Notes: generated by a model from the sequence alone, not told the origin. A stretch of DNA of 64,000 nt from Polynucleobacter necessarius (GCF_900095205.1 NZ_LT606951.1:930001-994000), one strand, 5' to 3'; counted from the stretch's first letter, positions 11,758 to 22,339 are shown. Translations and numbers: made by a program.

Positions 11758-12468
11758 CTAGTTTGCGGTACTTAAGGAACTCCAAACGGGGTCCTTTTTA
11801 CTTGCTTTCGCAATTTCTGCCAGAATTTTTTCATGAGACAGTAAATCGTCAGCACTGGCAGATAGAATTTTTAAATTCTGTGGCAAGGTTTTACTATGAC
11901 CAGTTGAGTCGGTACCAACGGTGTAATCAATTAGATCAATGGAGAGATCCTCTTGACCTCTCGTCATCGCTACATAGACTTCAGCAAGTAATTGAGCATC
12001 CAATAACGCGCTATGCAAAGTACGGTGTTTATTGCTAATCGAAAAACGTTCACATAAAGCATCCAAAGAATTTCGCTTGCCAGGGAACATTTGGCGAGCA
12101 TCTAATAGCGTATCGGTAATCTTCGATGCAAGATTGCGGAATGGCGGACGCTTCAATAAAGCGAATTCATTATCCAAAAATCCTAAGTCGAAGGCTGCGT
12201 TATGAATCACGACTTCAGCGCCATCCACAAACTCTATTAGTTGCTCAATAATATTAGCGAAGATGGGTTTATCGGATAAGAATTCTCTTGAAAGGCCATG
12301 AACCGCAAATGCCCCTGCATCAATATCGCGCTCTGGATTGATGTAGTAATGAAAGGTTCTATCGGTGAGGCGACGCCTAACCATTTCCACGCAACCAATC
12401 TCAATAATTCGATCTCCGGTGGCTGGGTTTAAGCCTGTTGTTTCGGTATCGAGAATGACTTGACGCAT
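11758..12468 (-). CDS. dnaQ: DNA polymerase III epsilon subunit (3'-5' proofreading exonuclease)
   Basis: Intact 236-residue protein. The DEDDh exonuclease motifs are complete: ILDTETTGL (Exo I, residues 5-13), NAAFDLGFLD (Exo II, about 90-99) and HSALLDAQLLAEVY (Exo III with catalytic His and Asp, about 155-168). The substitution of Gly by Ser after the catalytic His is mild. The C-terminal tail normally binds the alpha subunit; here its last residues are read through a plus-strand terminator hairpin and may differ from relatives. The start codon overlaps by one base the stop of the RND pump gene upstream. Proofreading is thus apparently retained in a decaying genome. Confidence 0.95.
   Translation of the reverse strand: MRQVILDTETTGLNPATGDRIIEIGCVEMVRRRLTDRTFHYYINPERDIDAGAFAVHGLSREFLSDKPIFANIIEQLIEFVDGAEVVIHNAAFDLGFLDNEFALLKRPPFRNLASKITDTLLDARQMFPGKRNSLDALCERFSISNKHRTLHSALLDAQLLAEVYVAMTRGQEDLSIDLIDYTVGTDSTGHSKTLPQNLKILSASADDLLSHEKILAEIAKASKKDPVWSSLSTAN
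11773..11799 (+). terminator. Terminator hairpin overlapping the 3' end of dnaQ
   Basis: AAGGAACTCC-AAAC-GGGGTCCTT with one bulged A, followed by TTTTT. It serves the plus-strand dehydrogenase remnant, but lies inside the last codons of the convergent dnaQ (stop at 11758), so that hairpin sequence is also coding on the other strand. Confidence 0.65.
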
Positions 12469-15400
12469 TAGGTTCCTTCTAGGACGGAAGCTGGAATATC
12501 CATTGGGCCATTACCAGCAAATTTGTCAAGGTAAAGATAAATCACCGGCGTGATGATGAGTGTTGCGAATTGAGAAAAAATCAGACCGCCAGCAACGCTA
12601 ATACCTAGAGGTTGGCGAAGTTCAGCACCAGCTCCTAAGCCAAATGCAATGGGAAGGGCGCCCATAAGAGCTGCGAAAGTCGTCATCATAATAGGGCGGA
12701 AACGCAAGATACAGGCTTCTCGAATCGCCTTTTCTGGAGTCATCCCTTGATTGCGTTGTGCATCTAGAGCAAAGTCAATCATCAAGATGGCATTCTTTTT
12801 TACAATACCTATGAGCAACAGGATTCCAATAGAGACGATGTTAGTTAGTTTAAATCCAAATATGCGTAATGCCAAGATTGCGCCAATTGCTGCAGAGGGT
12901 AAGCCAGCCAAAATGGTCAGCGGATGAATATAACTCTCATATAAAACGCCTAGCAAGATGTAGATCACCCCAAGGGCGGAGAAAATCAATATCAACTGAC
13001 CAGATTGATTGCTTTTAAATACAGCGGCATCTCCACCATAACTCGTAATGATGGACGAAGGGAGGTCTATAGCTTTAGTAAATTCTTCAATTTGTTTTGT
13101 AGCATCGCCCAAGAAAACATCCGGAGCTAAATTGAAGGAAAGGGTTACGGCAGGAATTTGACCTTGATGATTTACCGCTGTTGGTCCAACAGTACGCGTA
13201 AAACTAGCTAGACTTGATAGTGGAATCAGCTTATCGGTAGCGCGACCCCGCACAAAGATTTTATTAAGATCAGCTTCATACTGACGGTCTTCAACAGCAG
13301 CTTCTAAAATGACATAGTAAGTATTAACCGGTGTATAAATTGTGGATACCTGTTTCTCGCCAAAGGCAGAATAGAGCGCGGTACGAATATCGGCAATATT
13401 GACGCCGGCACTTGCAGCCTTTTCTCGATCGATATTGATTTTGACATTTAGACCCTTCATTTGCGAATCGCTGGTGACATCCCTGAATATGGGGTCAGCA
13501 CGCATTTTTTGCATGAGCTTATCTGCCCATTCATTTACCCCTTCAAAGCCTACGCTCTGAAGAGTAAATTGATGGCGACTCTTACTGCTTTTGCCCCCAA
13601 GTTGCAAATTCTGGACAGGCCGCATATACACTTGAAGGCCTGGAATGTCTTTGAACTTCGTGCGCAAGCCTTCCATAATCTTTGCCATTTTGGCGCGATC
13701 ACTTTTGGGTTTGAGAATGATAAAGATTCGACCCGTGTTGTAGCCTGAGCTAGCACCGCCGCCAATCACTGAAATAGAGCTCGCCACATTGGGATCTGTA
13801 TTAACCAACTCGGCTGCTTGATCCTGTAATGCCAGCATAGCTCTAAAAGATATATCTTCAGAAGCTTCTGTGGTGGCCAAAATTTGGCCAATATCTTCCT
13901 CGGGGAAGAAGCCTTTCGGGCTGTTGACAAAAAGTACCACCGTAATAACAAAAGTGGATAAAGCACCCCATAAGACAATCTTGCGATTCTTTAGTGCTAA
14001 ATCCAAATAATGAATATAGGTTTTAAGCATCCAATCAAAAATAGGCGATCGAGTTTTTATTGATTGCATACTCTTTTGCATGTTGTCCTGGCTTTGGTAG
14101 AAAACGGCTACAGAGCATCGGCACTACAGTCAAGGAAACAACAGCAGATACCAAAATAGATAGTGAAACAACTACCGCAAATTCTCTAAAGAGCAAGCCT
14201 ATTGGACCGGCCATAAAAAAGAGCGGAATAAAAACTGCTACCAAAGAGATGGAGATGATGGTAAAGCCAACTTCTTTACTACCTTTGAGCGAGGCTTTTA
14301 ATGGATCCATGCCTTGCTCAACATAACGCATGATGTTTTCGAGCACGACAATTGCATCATCCACCACCAACCCAACCGCCAACGTAATACCCAGAAGGGA
14401 AATGTTGTCGAGACTGCATCCCATAAAGTAAGGCAAGAAAAAAGCACCAATTAGTGAAATAGGTAGGCTAATCGATGGAATAATGGTTGCCGAAATATGC
14501 TTCAAGAATAAAAAGATTACCAGTATCACTAGCAACACCGTTAAAGCTAAGGTGAGATTGACGTCATGGATTGCTTCGATAATAGAAAGAGAGCGGTCAT
14601 TTAAAAGCTGCAGCCTGATCGACTCAGGCATTTGTTTTTGTAGCTGCGGTAGCAATTGTTTAACGGCTTTCACTACCTCAACAGTGTTGGCCCCAGGTTG
14701 CCTTAAAACAGCAACTGCAATAGAGCGCTCTCCATTGGAGCTGGCTAGAGTTTTGACATCCTCATAACTTTCAATTACCTCAGCAACATCTTTTAAGTAA
14801 ATCGGCAAGCCATTCTTCTGGCTCACAATTAAATTAGCAAATTCTTCAGGTCTGACTAATTGAGGATTCGCATAAATAGTAATTGCCTGCCGAGGACCAT
14901 CCAGTACGCCAACGGGACTATTTAAGTTTGCTTTATTCACTGCAATGGCAACATTATCAATAGTAAGGTTGCGATTGGCTAATGCATCAGGGTGAACTCG
15001 AACACGAACGGCATAGCGCTTGGCACCATACACCAGAACTTGTGCAACACCACTAATGGTTGATAGGTTTGGTGAAACGAGATTTTCTGCGTACTGGTTA
15101 ATGTCCGAGAGGCTGATAGAGGGTGAGCTCATGCGCACTACCAAAACCGGAGCATCAGAAGGATTAATTTTTCGATGTGACGGAGGTACGGTCATTTCGA
15201 TTGGCAGACGTTTCTGTGCACGTAACAATGCTGCCTGAACATCAACTGCCGCCTTATCAATATCTCTATCGTTATTAAATTCAAGGGTAATGCTAGTGCT
15301 ACCCAATGAATTTATTGAACTAATAACGTTAATACCGTCGATAGTAGAAAATTCTTTTTCGAGTGGCAACGCAACCGCAGATGCCATGTTCTCTGGTGAA

Positions 15401-15561
15401 GCGCCTGGCAAAGAAGCGCTTACAGATATGACTGGTGAGTTAAAGCTAGGTAAAGCCGCAACAGGAATTTTGAGATAAGCAACAGTTCCTGCTATGACAG
15501 TGGCTATAGAAAGCAACACCGTCATTACGGGTCGCCGAATACATAACTCAGAGAGCGTCAT
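12468..15561 (-). pseudogene. RND multidrug efflux pump inner-membrane protein, split by one frameshift
   Basis: HAE1-family proton/drug antiporter resembling MdtB/MdtC/MuxB. The N-terminal half (15561-14035, 508 codons) has TM1 (MTLSELCIRRPVMTVLLS), the porter-domain start, and helix 4 with the proton-relay pair GLVVDDAIVVLEN. The C-terminal half (from about 14080 to 12468, 537 codons) starts near TM7 and carries TM10-12 including GIVKKNAILMIDFA. Total length fits a complete pump of about 1030 residues. One 1-nt shift near 14040-14080, in the loop after TM6, separates the halves; both are otherwise clean. Could also be a sequence error, but the adaptor gene upstream is clearly dead. Confidence 0.85.
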
Positions 15562-16343
15562 TTTTTCTCAGTAGATGAAGATGAGGTCGGATTTTTGGCT
15601 TCTCGAACCTTACTTCCTGGACGCAAGTTTTGCTTGCCTTCAAACACCACACGGTCACCAGATTCAATGCCTGTGACAACAGTTAATCCTTGGTATTCAT
15701 AAATAACTTTAATCGGCTTAGAAACTGCTTTACCGTCTTTATCGATCACATAATACCATCTTGCCGCGGGCATTAATAATGACTGCTTGAGATGGGACTG
15801 CTAGGGCATTTTTTAACGTATTCGCTACTAGAGACACTCGAGCAAACGGGGCCGGGCAGGAGGGTTCTATCGTCATTTGGAATCTGCGCTTTAACACGCA
15901 CAGCTGCAATAGAAGGGTCTACTTGGTTATCGATCACTAAGACTTTTCCTTCATAGGTTTTTTCCCGCTTTCGCCCACCATCACCTTGACGGTCATTGCT
16001 TCTCCATCAAGCTGGTTTTCTAGCATGATGGGAATATCTTTCTCTGGAATCACAAATTGAACATAATAGGGTTCAATTGAGTAATGGTGACCATTGAGCC
16101 AACACTTGAAGTGGCGGTAGAGCTAGTTGCAGTTGAAACAATATTGCTGGCTTGTACAAGTGATCCAGGAAAGACATTGACAATGCCTGCTCGACCGTCA
16201 ATGGGGGAGCGAATGTAGTCAAACGATAACTGGACCTCAGCGGCTCTAGCCGCAGCTTGTGCCGACTTGGCATTTGCAAGGCTGGTCTCTAAACCCGCCT
16301 GGGAGATAAAGTTTTTTGCAACCAACTCCTTGGCGCCTAACAT
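15558..16343 (-). pseudogene. RND periplasmic adaptor (membrane fusion protein), fragments
   Basis: HlyD/MdtA-like adaptor whose stop overlaps the pump start by 4 nt. Fragments seen: the hairpin/lipoyl exit (LGAKELVAKNFISQAGLE...AEVQLSFDYIRSPIDGRAGI, 16343-16050), a beta-barrel region in other frames between 15775 and 16050 (pieces of TVKVMVGE and AAVRVKAQIPNDDRTLLPG), and the C-terminus (15773-15558: ...LTVVTGIESGDRVVFEG). The signal peptide and first lipoyl half are not recognisable. At least three frameshifts plus a missing N-terminus. Confidence 0.82.
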
Positions 16344-16650
16344 ACAGCAGTATCAGCAATAACAAGATTCGCCATTTAAATCGAACAACAAACGATTTAA
16401 CGGTCAGATAGTCCAATCGCTTTAGCGCATCAAATCTGGGCGACTGCTTTTGCCAAAGCGAACATAAGCTGGCTTTGATAGCATTTTTGAATTGCACAAG
16501 CTCGGCGAGCGCCTTGTCGAATGAGGATTCTATTTTTGACGCAGTCTCTTTTCTAGGATTTATATAGGTTTTTTACTGTTTTAGGCCTTTTGAAGCAGAA
16601 TCATTCTCTCATAAGATGGCCAAATCGGTGCTCATAAGGCAACCTGATCC
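16344..16650 (-). other. Degenerate stretch upstream of the adaptor gene
   Basis: On the minus strand an open frame without a good start (about 16560-16330) reads ...KIESSFDKALAELVQFK... and ends in a hydrophobic run WRILLLLILLY. I do not recognise it. In another frame a short ANLVIADTAV piece resembles the adaptor's hairpin region, so part of this is probably the decayed 5' end of the adaptor gene. No promoter or RNA gene is evident. Confidence 0.4.
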
Positions 16651-17103
16651 TTAGGGTAAAAATTCCTCTGCCCCTTTATTGGCAAGTTGATCTGCCAGCT
16701 TATTTCCAGGGTGTCCATTATGTCCCCGCACCCAATGCCACGATATTTCATGGTCTGGGAGAAGAGAATCCAGTTCTTGCCATAGGTCTGCATTTTTTAC
16801 TGGGTCTTTGCTGGCCGTTTTCCAGCCTCTCTTTTTCCAGCCTTCCAACCATTCGGTAACCCCTTTTTGGACGTATTGAGAATCTGTCCAGAGTTCTACG
16901 GTACTACGCTGTTTTAATGCTTTTAAGGCAAAAATCACTGCGCAGATTTCCATTCGGTTATTTGTCGTCAGTTTTTCGCCGCCATGAATATGCTTTTCAA
17001 GACCTCCCGAGCGAAGTACTGCACCCCAGCCGCCAGGGCCCGGATTACCTTTGCAGGCGCCATCGGTATAAATAACTATGTGGGGCTGTTTGGAATGGGG
17101 CAT
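16651..17103 (-). CDS. rnhA: Ribonuclease HI
   Basis: Cleaves the RNA strand of RNA-DNA hybrids. Intact at 150 residues, the family's usual length. Catalytic carboxylates are visible: Asp in [17 protein letters not shown], Glu in NNRMEICA, Asp in LWTDSQYV and the final Asp in HPGNKLAD, with the conserved His in WVRGHNGH. Its start is four bases past the stop of the methyltransferase gene upstream, so the two are probably co-transcribed, the usual betaproteobacterial arrangement. Confidence 0.96.
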   Translation of the reverse strand: MPHSKQPHIVIYTDGACKGNPGPGGWGAVLRSGGLEKHIHGGEKLTTNNRMEICAVIFALKALKQRSTVELWTDSQYVQKGVTEWLEGWKKRGWKTASKDPVKNADLWQELDSLLPDHEISWHWVRGHNGHPGNKLADQLANKGAEEFLP

Positions 17104-17107
17104 AAAT

Positions 17108-17932
17108 TTAATCTGAATTGCTGTGCTTCAGTTGTTTTTGGAGGTTGCTTCGTTCAGTTGCGGGGTTCAATTGCTTGATTGCCGGAATTCTAGCTAGTGT
17201 AGCCGCGCTAACCATCCGCATTCCCTGTTGGCGTTTAATGGCAGAAACTAAAAAGACTGCGCCAAATATTGGCCACCAGCGATTGCCCATTTTTTCAAGG
17301 AAGTTCATTTTCCTCATGACGGACTCACCTTGAAGCGGGAACTTGTAACATCCAAAATGTCCTCGATCCAATGAAAAGTTCAGAAGTTCTAGCCAGTCTT
17401 TGATGCGAATCAGGCTGATAAATTGGCCATCTCTTGGGAGGTAGGGGGTTCCAATCAATCTACTCAGATACTGTCGAGCGCCCCATAAGCTTGCGGGATT
17501 AAAGCCAGAAATAATCAGGCGCCCCTCAGGCCTCAAGACCCGATCTACTTCTCGTAATATTTGATGGGGGTCTGTGGCGAACTCTAAAACGTGTGGCAAG
17601 ACAATTAAATCTAAACTTTCGCTAGCAAAAGGCAGTTCTGCGCTATCCCCTTGAATGAGATGCCAGTTAAAACGGGCTGCGTGACTACGATTGTCATTGG
17701 AATGTATGAGGAGGGCCTGCAATGGCATGCGGTTTTCATTCAATGTATTCAATTGGGGGAACCCAATTTGAACCGCATGAAAACCAAACACATCGGCAAC
17801 TATTTGATCAAAACAGCCCTGTTCCCAAGCCAAAACATAGCGCCCAGGAGGCGATTGCAGCCATTTCTCCCATGAGCTCCAGGGGGGTGCGGGCATCTGA
17901 GAGGGGATGGGTGGGGTTGGTATCATCGGCAT
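17108..17932 (-). CDS. SAM-dependent methyltransferase (Methyltransf_11 type)
   Basis: Class I methyltransferase of unknown substrate that regularly lies between gloB and rnhA in betaproteobacteria. Intact, 274 residues. Recognisable: the post-I/II region [37 protein letters not shown] (seen as motif II to III, about residues 110-150). The first ATG at 17932 abuts the gloB start; the second Met ([12 protein letters not shown], about 17899) is an equally good start and would leave room for a promoter. A helix-rich C-terminal end follows ([15 protein letters not shown]). Confidence 0.85.
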   Translation of the reverse strand: MPMIPTPPIPSQMPAPPWSSWEKWLQSPPGRYVLAWEQGCFDQIVADVFGFHAVQIGFPQLNTLNENRMPLQALLIHSNDNRSHAARFNWHLIQGDSAELPFASESLDLIVLPHVLEFATDPHQILREVDRVLRPEGRLIISGFNPASLWGARQYLSRLIGTPYLPRDGQFISLIRIKDWLELLNFSLDRGHFGCYKFPLQGESVMRKMNFLEKMGNRWWPIFGAVFLVSAIKRQQGMRMVSAATLARIPAIKQLNPATERSNLQKQLKHSNSD

Positions 17933-18742
17933 ATGGATAAGAATACTTTATTGCAAGTTTGGCCCATACCGGCTTTTGATGATAACTATATCTGGTGCAT
18001 TCACGATGGCAGCTCTGCTTTAGTGGTAGATCCAGGCGACTCTGTGCCAACGCTAGAATTTTTGAGGGAAAATAATTTGTCTCTCAAGGGAATTTTAATC
18101 ACCCACCATCATGCAGACCACACCGGCGGTATTCAGAATTTAAAACAAGTTTTAGGTGCTGACATACCTGTCTATGGCCCGGCAGGGGATAACATTCCAG
18201 GTCGTACAGTGATTGCGATGCAGGATGACAAAATTGAAATAGTCGCTCCTCGCATTAGCCTTAAAGTTTTCGAAGTTCCTGGGCATACCTTAAGTCACAT
18301 TGTTTACTTTGCAAATATGCAAGCCAATGTAGTTGAGCCAATGCTTTTCTGTGGAGACACTTTATTTGCATCAGGATGTGGCCGCCTATTTGAGGGTACG
18401 CCGACACAAATGTCACAGTCCCTGGGTAAATTTGCATTATTACCAAAAAATACCTTGGTTTACTGCACACATGAGTACACCTTATCCAATATTCGCTTTG
18501 CATTAGCTGCCGAGCCTAATAACCCAAATCTTCTGTCTTGGGCGGAAGAAGCCAAGTTACTCAGGGAGCGGGGTAGACCAACTCTACCAACGACCATAGG
18601 ACAAGAGCTTCAAGTAAACCCTTTTATGCGATGTGATCAACCAGAAGTCATTGCGATGGCTAAAGAGATTTCAGGTCAAACAGAATTGCCTACACCGGCG
18701 CATGTCTTAGCAGTGATACGCGCCTGGAAAGATCGTTTCTGA
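17933..18742 (+). CDS. gloB: Hydroxyacylglutathione hydrolase (glyoxalase II)
   Basis: Hydrolyses S-lactoylglutathione in methylglyoxal detoxification. Intact, 269 residues. Binuclear metal site complete: THHHADHTGG, the His of GHTLSHIVYF, the bridging Asp in CGDTLFASGCGRLF, and the His in CTHEYTL. The start MDKNTLLQVWPIPAFDDNYIW at 17933 lies immediately next to the opposite-strand methyltransferase start. The stop overlaps the mltD start (TGATG), indicating translational coupling. Confidence 0.95.
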   Translation: MDKNTLLQVWPIPAFDDNYIWCIHDGSSALVVDPGDSVPTLEFLRENNLSLKGILITHHHADHTGGIQNLKQVLGADIPVYGPAGDNIPGRTVIAMQDDKIEIVAPRISLKVFEVPGHTLSHIVYFANMQANVVEPMLFCGDTLFASGCGRLFEGTPTQMSQSLGKFALLPKNTLVYCTHEYTLSNIRFALAAEPNNPNLLSWAEEAKLLRERGRPTLPTTIGQELQVNPFMRCDQPEVIAMAKEISGQTELPTPAHVLAVIRAWKDRF

Positions 18743-20181
18743 TGCGTATGCTGTATGCAGCAGTGGTTATTGCTGCCCTTTTGAGTGGATGTGCAAGTAC
18801 TGGAGATTGGTCTTCTGATACGCCAACGAAAGCTAATCCGAAATCCTCTAAGGCTACTCGAGTTAATCTCAAAAATCAGAGCGTAAGCAAAGTCTACGCG
18901 CCATCAGATAACTTGTGGCTACGTATTCGGGATGGATTTCAGATGGAGCCAATGAATAATCCATTAGAGATCGAACAGGTGCGCTGGCTAAGTGCTCGCC
19001 CAGATTACGTTCATCGATCTATGGCGCGCTCCTCCCGCTATCTGTTCTATATCGTTCAAGAAGTCAACGCACGGAACATGCCAACAGAAATTGCGCTTCT
19101 GCCATTTGTTGAAAGTGCTTTCGTCACGAATGCTAAATCAAGCGCAAAAGCAGTGGGGCTATGGCAATTCATGCCGGCTACAGGTAAAGATTTTCGACTC
19201 ACCCAAAATATTTTTAGGGATGAACGTCGTGATGTCTTGCAATCAACCGATGCTGCTTTGGATTATTTGCAGCGTTTATACAACCAGTTTGGCAGCTGGG
19301 AATTGGCTTTAGCGGCTTATAACTGGGGTGCCGGTAATATTTCCAAAGCCCAAAAACGCAATGCAGCTGCAGGCTTAGCAACTGATTATGAGAGCCTTAC
19401 TTTACCGCGCGAGACTCGTAACTATGTCCCTAAGTTGATGGCTTATCGTCAAATTGTGTTGGATCCAAAGGCTTATGGGATAGTCTTGCCGGAACTTGAA
19501 AATCACCCATACTTTGTTGCTTTGGACGTCGGCAGCGATATTGACGTTGCGTTAGTTATTAAGTTAGCTGAAATCCCAGAAGACGAATTTCATAGCCTGA
19601 ATCCATCATTTAATAAGCCAGTGATTTTGAGCAATGCCAATCAGCAAATCTTGCTGCCGTTTGGACATGCCGAAATTTTCCAAGACAATCTGAAGCAATA
19701 CACCAAACCCTTATCTTCTTGGACGGCTGTTCAGGTAAGTAAAACTGAAAGCGTTGATCAGGCAGCCAAAACTTTGAGTGTGGCTGTAGATACTCTTAGG
19801 GAGGTTAATAACATCCCTAAAGGAATGCGCATCCGCGCAGGTTCAACCGTTTTGATTCCAAAAACGAGTCGACGCCCCGAAGATGTGTCGACTGCCATGG
19901 CTGAAAATGCTAGCTTAAGTCTAGAAAAACCAGCTCCACCAACGCCAAAGTGCCCAAAACCCGCAAAAGGAAGCAAGGGCGCCAATATGGTTAAATGTTC
20001 AGCACCGAGTACAAGCAAATCCTCTGAAAAGGGGGTTTCTAAGGGTAATTCTTCTGATAAAAAAAATGCTGCGTCTCAGCATAAATCCGTATCGACAGGA
20101 CTTGCAAAATTTGCGAAAAATGGTAGTTCTGCCGTCCAGAGTAGCAATAAGGGTAGTAGAGGGACGAGCAAAAGTCAGTAA
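18742..20181 (+). CDS. mltD: Membrane-bound lytic murein transglycosylase D
   Basis: Cleaves peptidoglycan glycan strands with 1,6-anhydro product formation. Intact, 479 residues. Lipoprotein signal with lipobox LLSGC at about residues 13-17. SLT domain with the catalytic Glu in LLPFVESAF, then GLWQFMPATG and the AYNWGAGN motif. One LysM-like repeat is visible (about residues 335-375, ending AGSTVLIPK). The C-terminal ~90 residues are Ser/Lys/Pro-rich low complexity. Coupled to gloB upstream. Confidence 0.93.
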   Translation: MRMLYAAVVIAALLSGCASTGDWSSDTPTKANPKSSKATRVNLKNQSVSKVYAPSDNLWLRIRDGFQMEPMNNPLEIEQVRWLSARPDYVHRSMARSSRYLFYIVQEVNARNMPTEIALLPFVESAFVTNAKSSAKAVGLWQFMPATGKDFRLTQNIFRDERRDVLQSTDAALDYLQRLYNQFGSWELALAAYNWGAGNISKAQKRNAAAGLATDYESLTLPRETRNYVPKLMAYRQIVLDPKAYGIVLPELENHPYFVALDVGSDIDVALVIKLAEIPEDEFHSLNPSFNKPVILSNANQQILLPFGHAEIFQDNLKQYTKPLSSWTAVQVSKTESVDQAAKTLSVAVDTLREVNNIPKGMRIRAGSTVLIPKTSRRPEDVSTAMAENASLSLEKPAPPTPKCPKPAKGSKGANMVKCSAPSTSKSSEKGVSKGNSSDKKNAASQHKSVSTGLAKFAKNGSSAVQSSNKGSRGTSKSQ

Positions 20182-20216
20182 TTCCAGTAACTTTTTTAAA
20201 AGAAATCAGGTTGACC

Positions 20217-22167
20217 ATGTCCTATAAAGCACACCACGAACGCTCAATTAAAGACCCAGATGGATTTTGGGGTGAGCAAGCACAGTTAATCCATTGGGAA
20301 AAACCATTTGATAAGGTGCTTAATTACGACAACCCCCCATTTACAAAGTGGTTTGAAGGCGGATTAACTAATCTTTGCTACAACGCGGTAGATCGTCATT
20401 TAAAAGATCGTCCTGACCAAATCGCTTTGGTTGCCGTTTCAACAGAAACTAATCAAGAAAAAGCCTACACATTTAAAGAGTTATACGAAGAAGTGAATCG
20501 TATGGCAGTAATTTACAAAGCTAACGGCATATAAAAAGGAGATCGTGTACTTGATCTATATGCCGATGATTGCTGAAGCCTGTTTCGCCATGTTGGCGTG
20601 CGCTCGTGTTGGCGCAATTCACTCTGTTGTGTTCGGTGGTTTTGCTTCATATAGTTTGGCATCTCGGATCGACGATGCGAAGCCAAAGCTTATTGTTACA
20701 GCTGAAGCTGGTGCTCGTGGTGGTAAAGCGGTTCCATATAAGCCATTGCTAGATGAAGCCATTACGCTTGCCGAGTACAAGCCAGAAAAAGTATTAATCG
20801 TGAATCGTGGCTTAACAGAATTCACAACGGTAGCTGGTCGTGATTTGGATTGCGCAGCTGAGCGTCAAAAACATTTGAACGATGTAGTGCCAGTTGAGTA
20901 GGTTGACGCTACTCATCCTTCTTACATTCTCTATGCCTCAGGCACTACTGGGAAACCAAAAGGGGTACAGTGCGATCTGGCGGCTATGCAGTTGCACTAA
21001 TGTCCACCATGAACCACATCTTCTGTGGCAAAGCTGGTGAAACCATGTTCACTACCTCTGACATTGGTTGGGCCGTTGGCCATAGCTACATCATTTATGG
21101 ACCATTGCTTAATGGTATGGCCACCATCATGTACGAAGGTACGCCATTGCGCCTAGACGCAGGTATTTGGTGGGAGCTCGTTGAAAAATACAAGGTTTCA
21201 GTGATGTTCTCTGCACCGACAGCAGTTTGAGTGCTTAAGAAACAAGATCCTGCATTCTTAACGAAGTACGACCTTTCAAAATTGCGTGCTTTGTTCTTGG
21301 CGGGTGAGCCTTTAGATGAACCAACCGCTAGTTGGATTCATGATGCTATTAAAAAGCCAATCGTCGATAACTATTGGCAGACTGAAACTGGCTGGCCAAT
21401 GCTTGCTATTCAACGTAGTGTCGAAGTGATGCCTCATAAGTTTGGATCTCCGGGGGTTCCATCATTTGGTTACAACATGAAATTGCTTGATGACGCCACT
21501 TCTGAGGAGCTAGGTCCGGATCAAAAAGGCGTGATTGCAATTGAAGGCCCACTTCCTCCAGGTTGTATGCAAACGGTTTGGGGTGATGACAAGCGCTTTA
21601 TTAGCACTTACTGGGAAACCATTCCCGGCAAATTAATTTATTCCACCTTTGACTGGGGTATTAAAGATAAAGACGGTTACTTCTTTATCCTCAGGCGTAC
21701 TGACTGATGACGTGATTAACGTATCGGGTCACCGCCTAGGCACTCGTGAAATTGAGGAGAGTATTTCTAGTCACCCAAATATTTCAGAGGTTGCTGTTGT
21801 CGGTATTGAGGACAAACTCAAAGGCCAAGCTGCAATTGCTTTTGTAATTCCTAAAGAGGCTTCTAATACAGCAACACTTGAAGCAGAATGCATGAAGACC
21901 GTTGATAGTACCCTTGGTGCAATTGCTCGTCCTGGATGGGTATACGTGGTCACCGCTTTGCCAAAGACACGTTCTGGCAAGATCGTGCGTCGTGCCCTTC
22001 AGGCTGTTGCTGAAGGTCGTAATCCGGGAGACATCAGTACGATGGATGACCAGACTGTTTTAGCTCAAATTAAGACCATCATTGAGCAAAGCGCTAAAGC
22101 CTTAAAACTAGTAACTTTGAATAAATTGCTCCTCCAGCCCAACCACTGGGGGAGTTTTTCCTTTTAG
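20217..22167 (+). pseudogene. prpE: Propionyl-CoA synthetase, broken
   Basis: AMP-forming propionate-CoA ligase: start MSYKAHHERSIKDPDGFW and the LIHWEKPFDKVL/TNLCYNAVDRH segment are more PrpE- than Acs-like. Internal stops at 20532 (TAA, expected Gln before KGDRV), 20899 (TAG, expected Trp before VDATHPSYILY) and 21228 (TGA, expected Arg after APTAV), plus frame changes near 20545, 20965 and 21690-21710. Motifs still legible: YASGTTGKPKG (A3), GWAVGHSYIIYGPL, YWQTETGWP (A5) and TRSGKIVRR (A10 Lys). The original stop is probably near 22110; the present frame runs into the terminator. Confidence 0.9.
22129..22166 (+). terminator. Terminator after prpE
   Basis: Nine-pair stem CTCCTCCAG (22129-22137) / CTGGGGGAG (22146-22154) with one G-U pair, loop CCCAACCA, then TTTTTCCTTTT. 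Confidence 0.85.
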
Positions 22168-22208
22168 GACTTCATTTGATAGGGTATTCAAGGGTTTACG
22201 AGTAAAAA

Positions 22209-22217
22209 TGGTATGAT
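22209..22217 (+). promoter_or_regulatory. Candidate extended -10 promoter of carAB
   Basis: TGGTATGAT reads as an extended -10 (TG-N-TATGAT). No convincing -35 at 17 bp. It leaves an untranslated leader of about 115 bases before carA, in which AAAGAC (22254-22259 region) can pair with a later GTCTTT and CCCC with GGGG, so a regulatory hairpin is possible. Not tested. Confidence 0.4.
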
Positions 22218-22339
22218 TACGGAGTTCGAAACTTAATAAATACCCTAGCGCTTAAAGACACTCACCTCCCGCAAATACATCCCCGGGCTGGTCTTTTTGG
22301 GGGTTTTGAGCGTCGGATGGAGCAGGGACTGGAGATGAT

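Noticed and set aside
20545..22167. Acetyl-CoA synthetase instead of propionyl-CoA synthetase
   Set aside because: N-terminal and A-domain wording (DPDGFW, TNLCYNAVDRH, GHSYIIYGPL) fits PrpE better, though the families are close.
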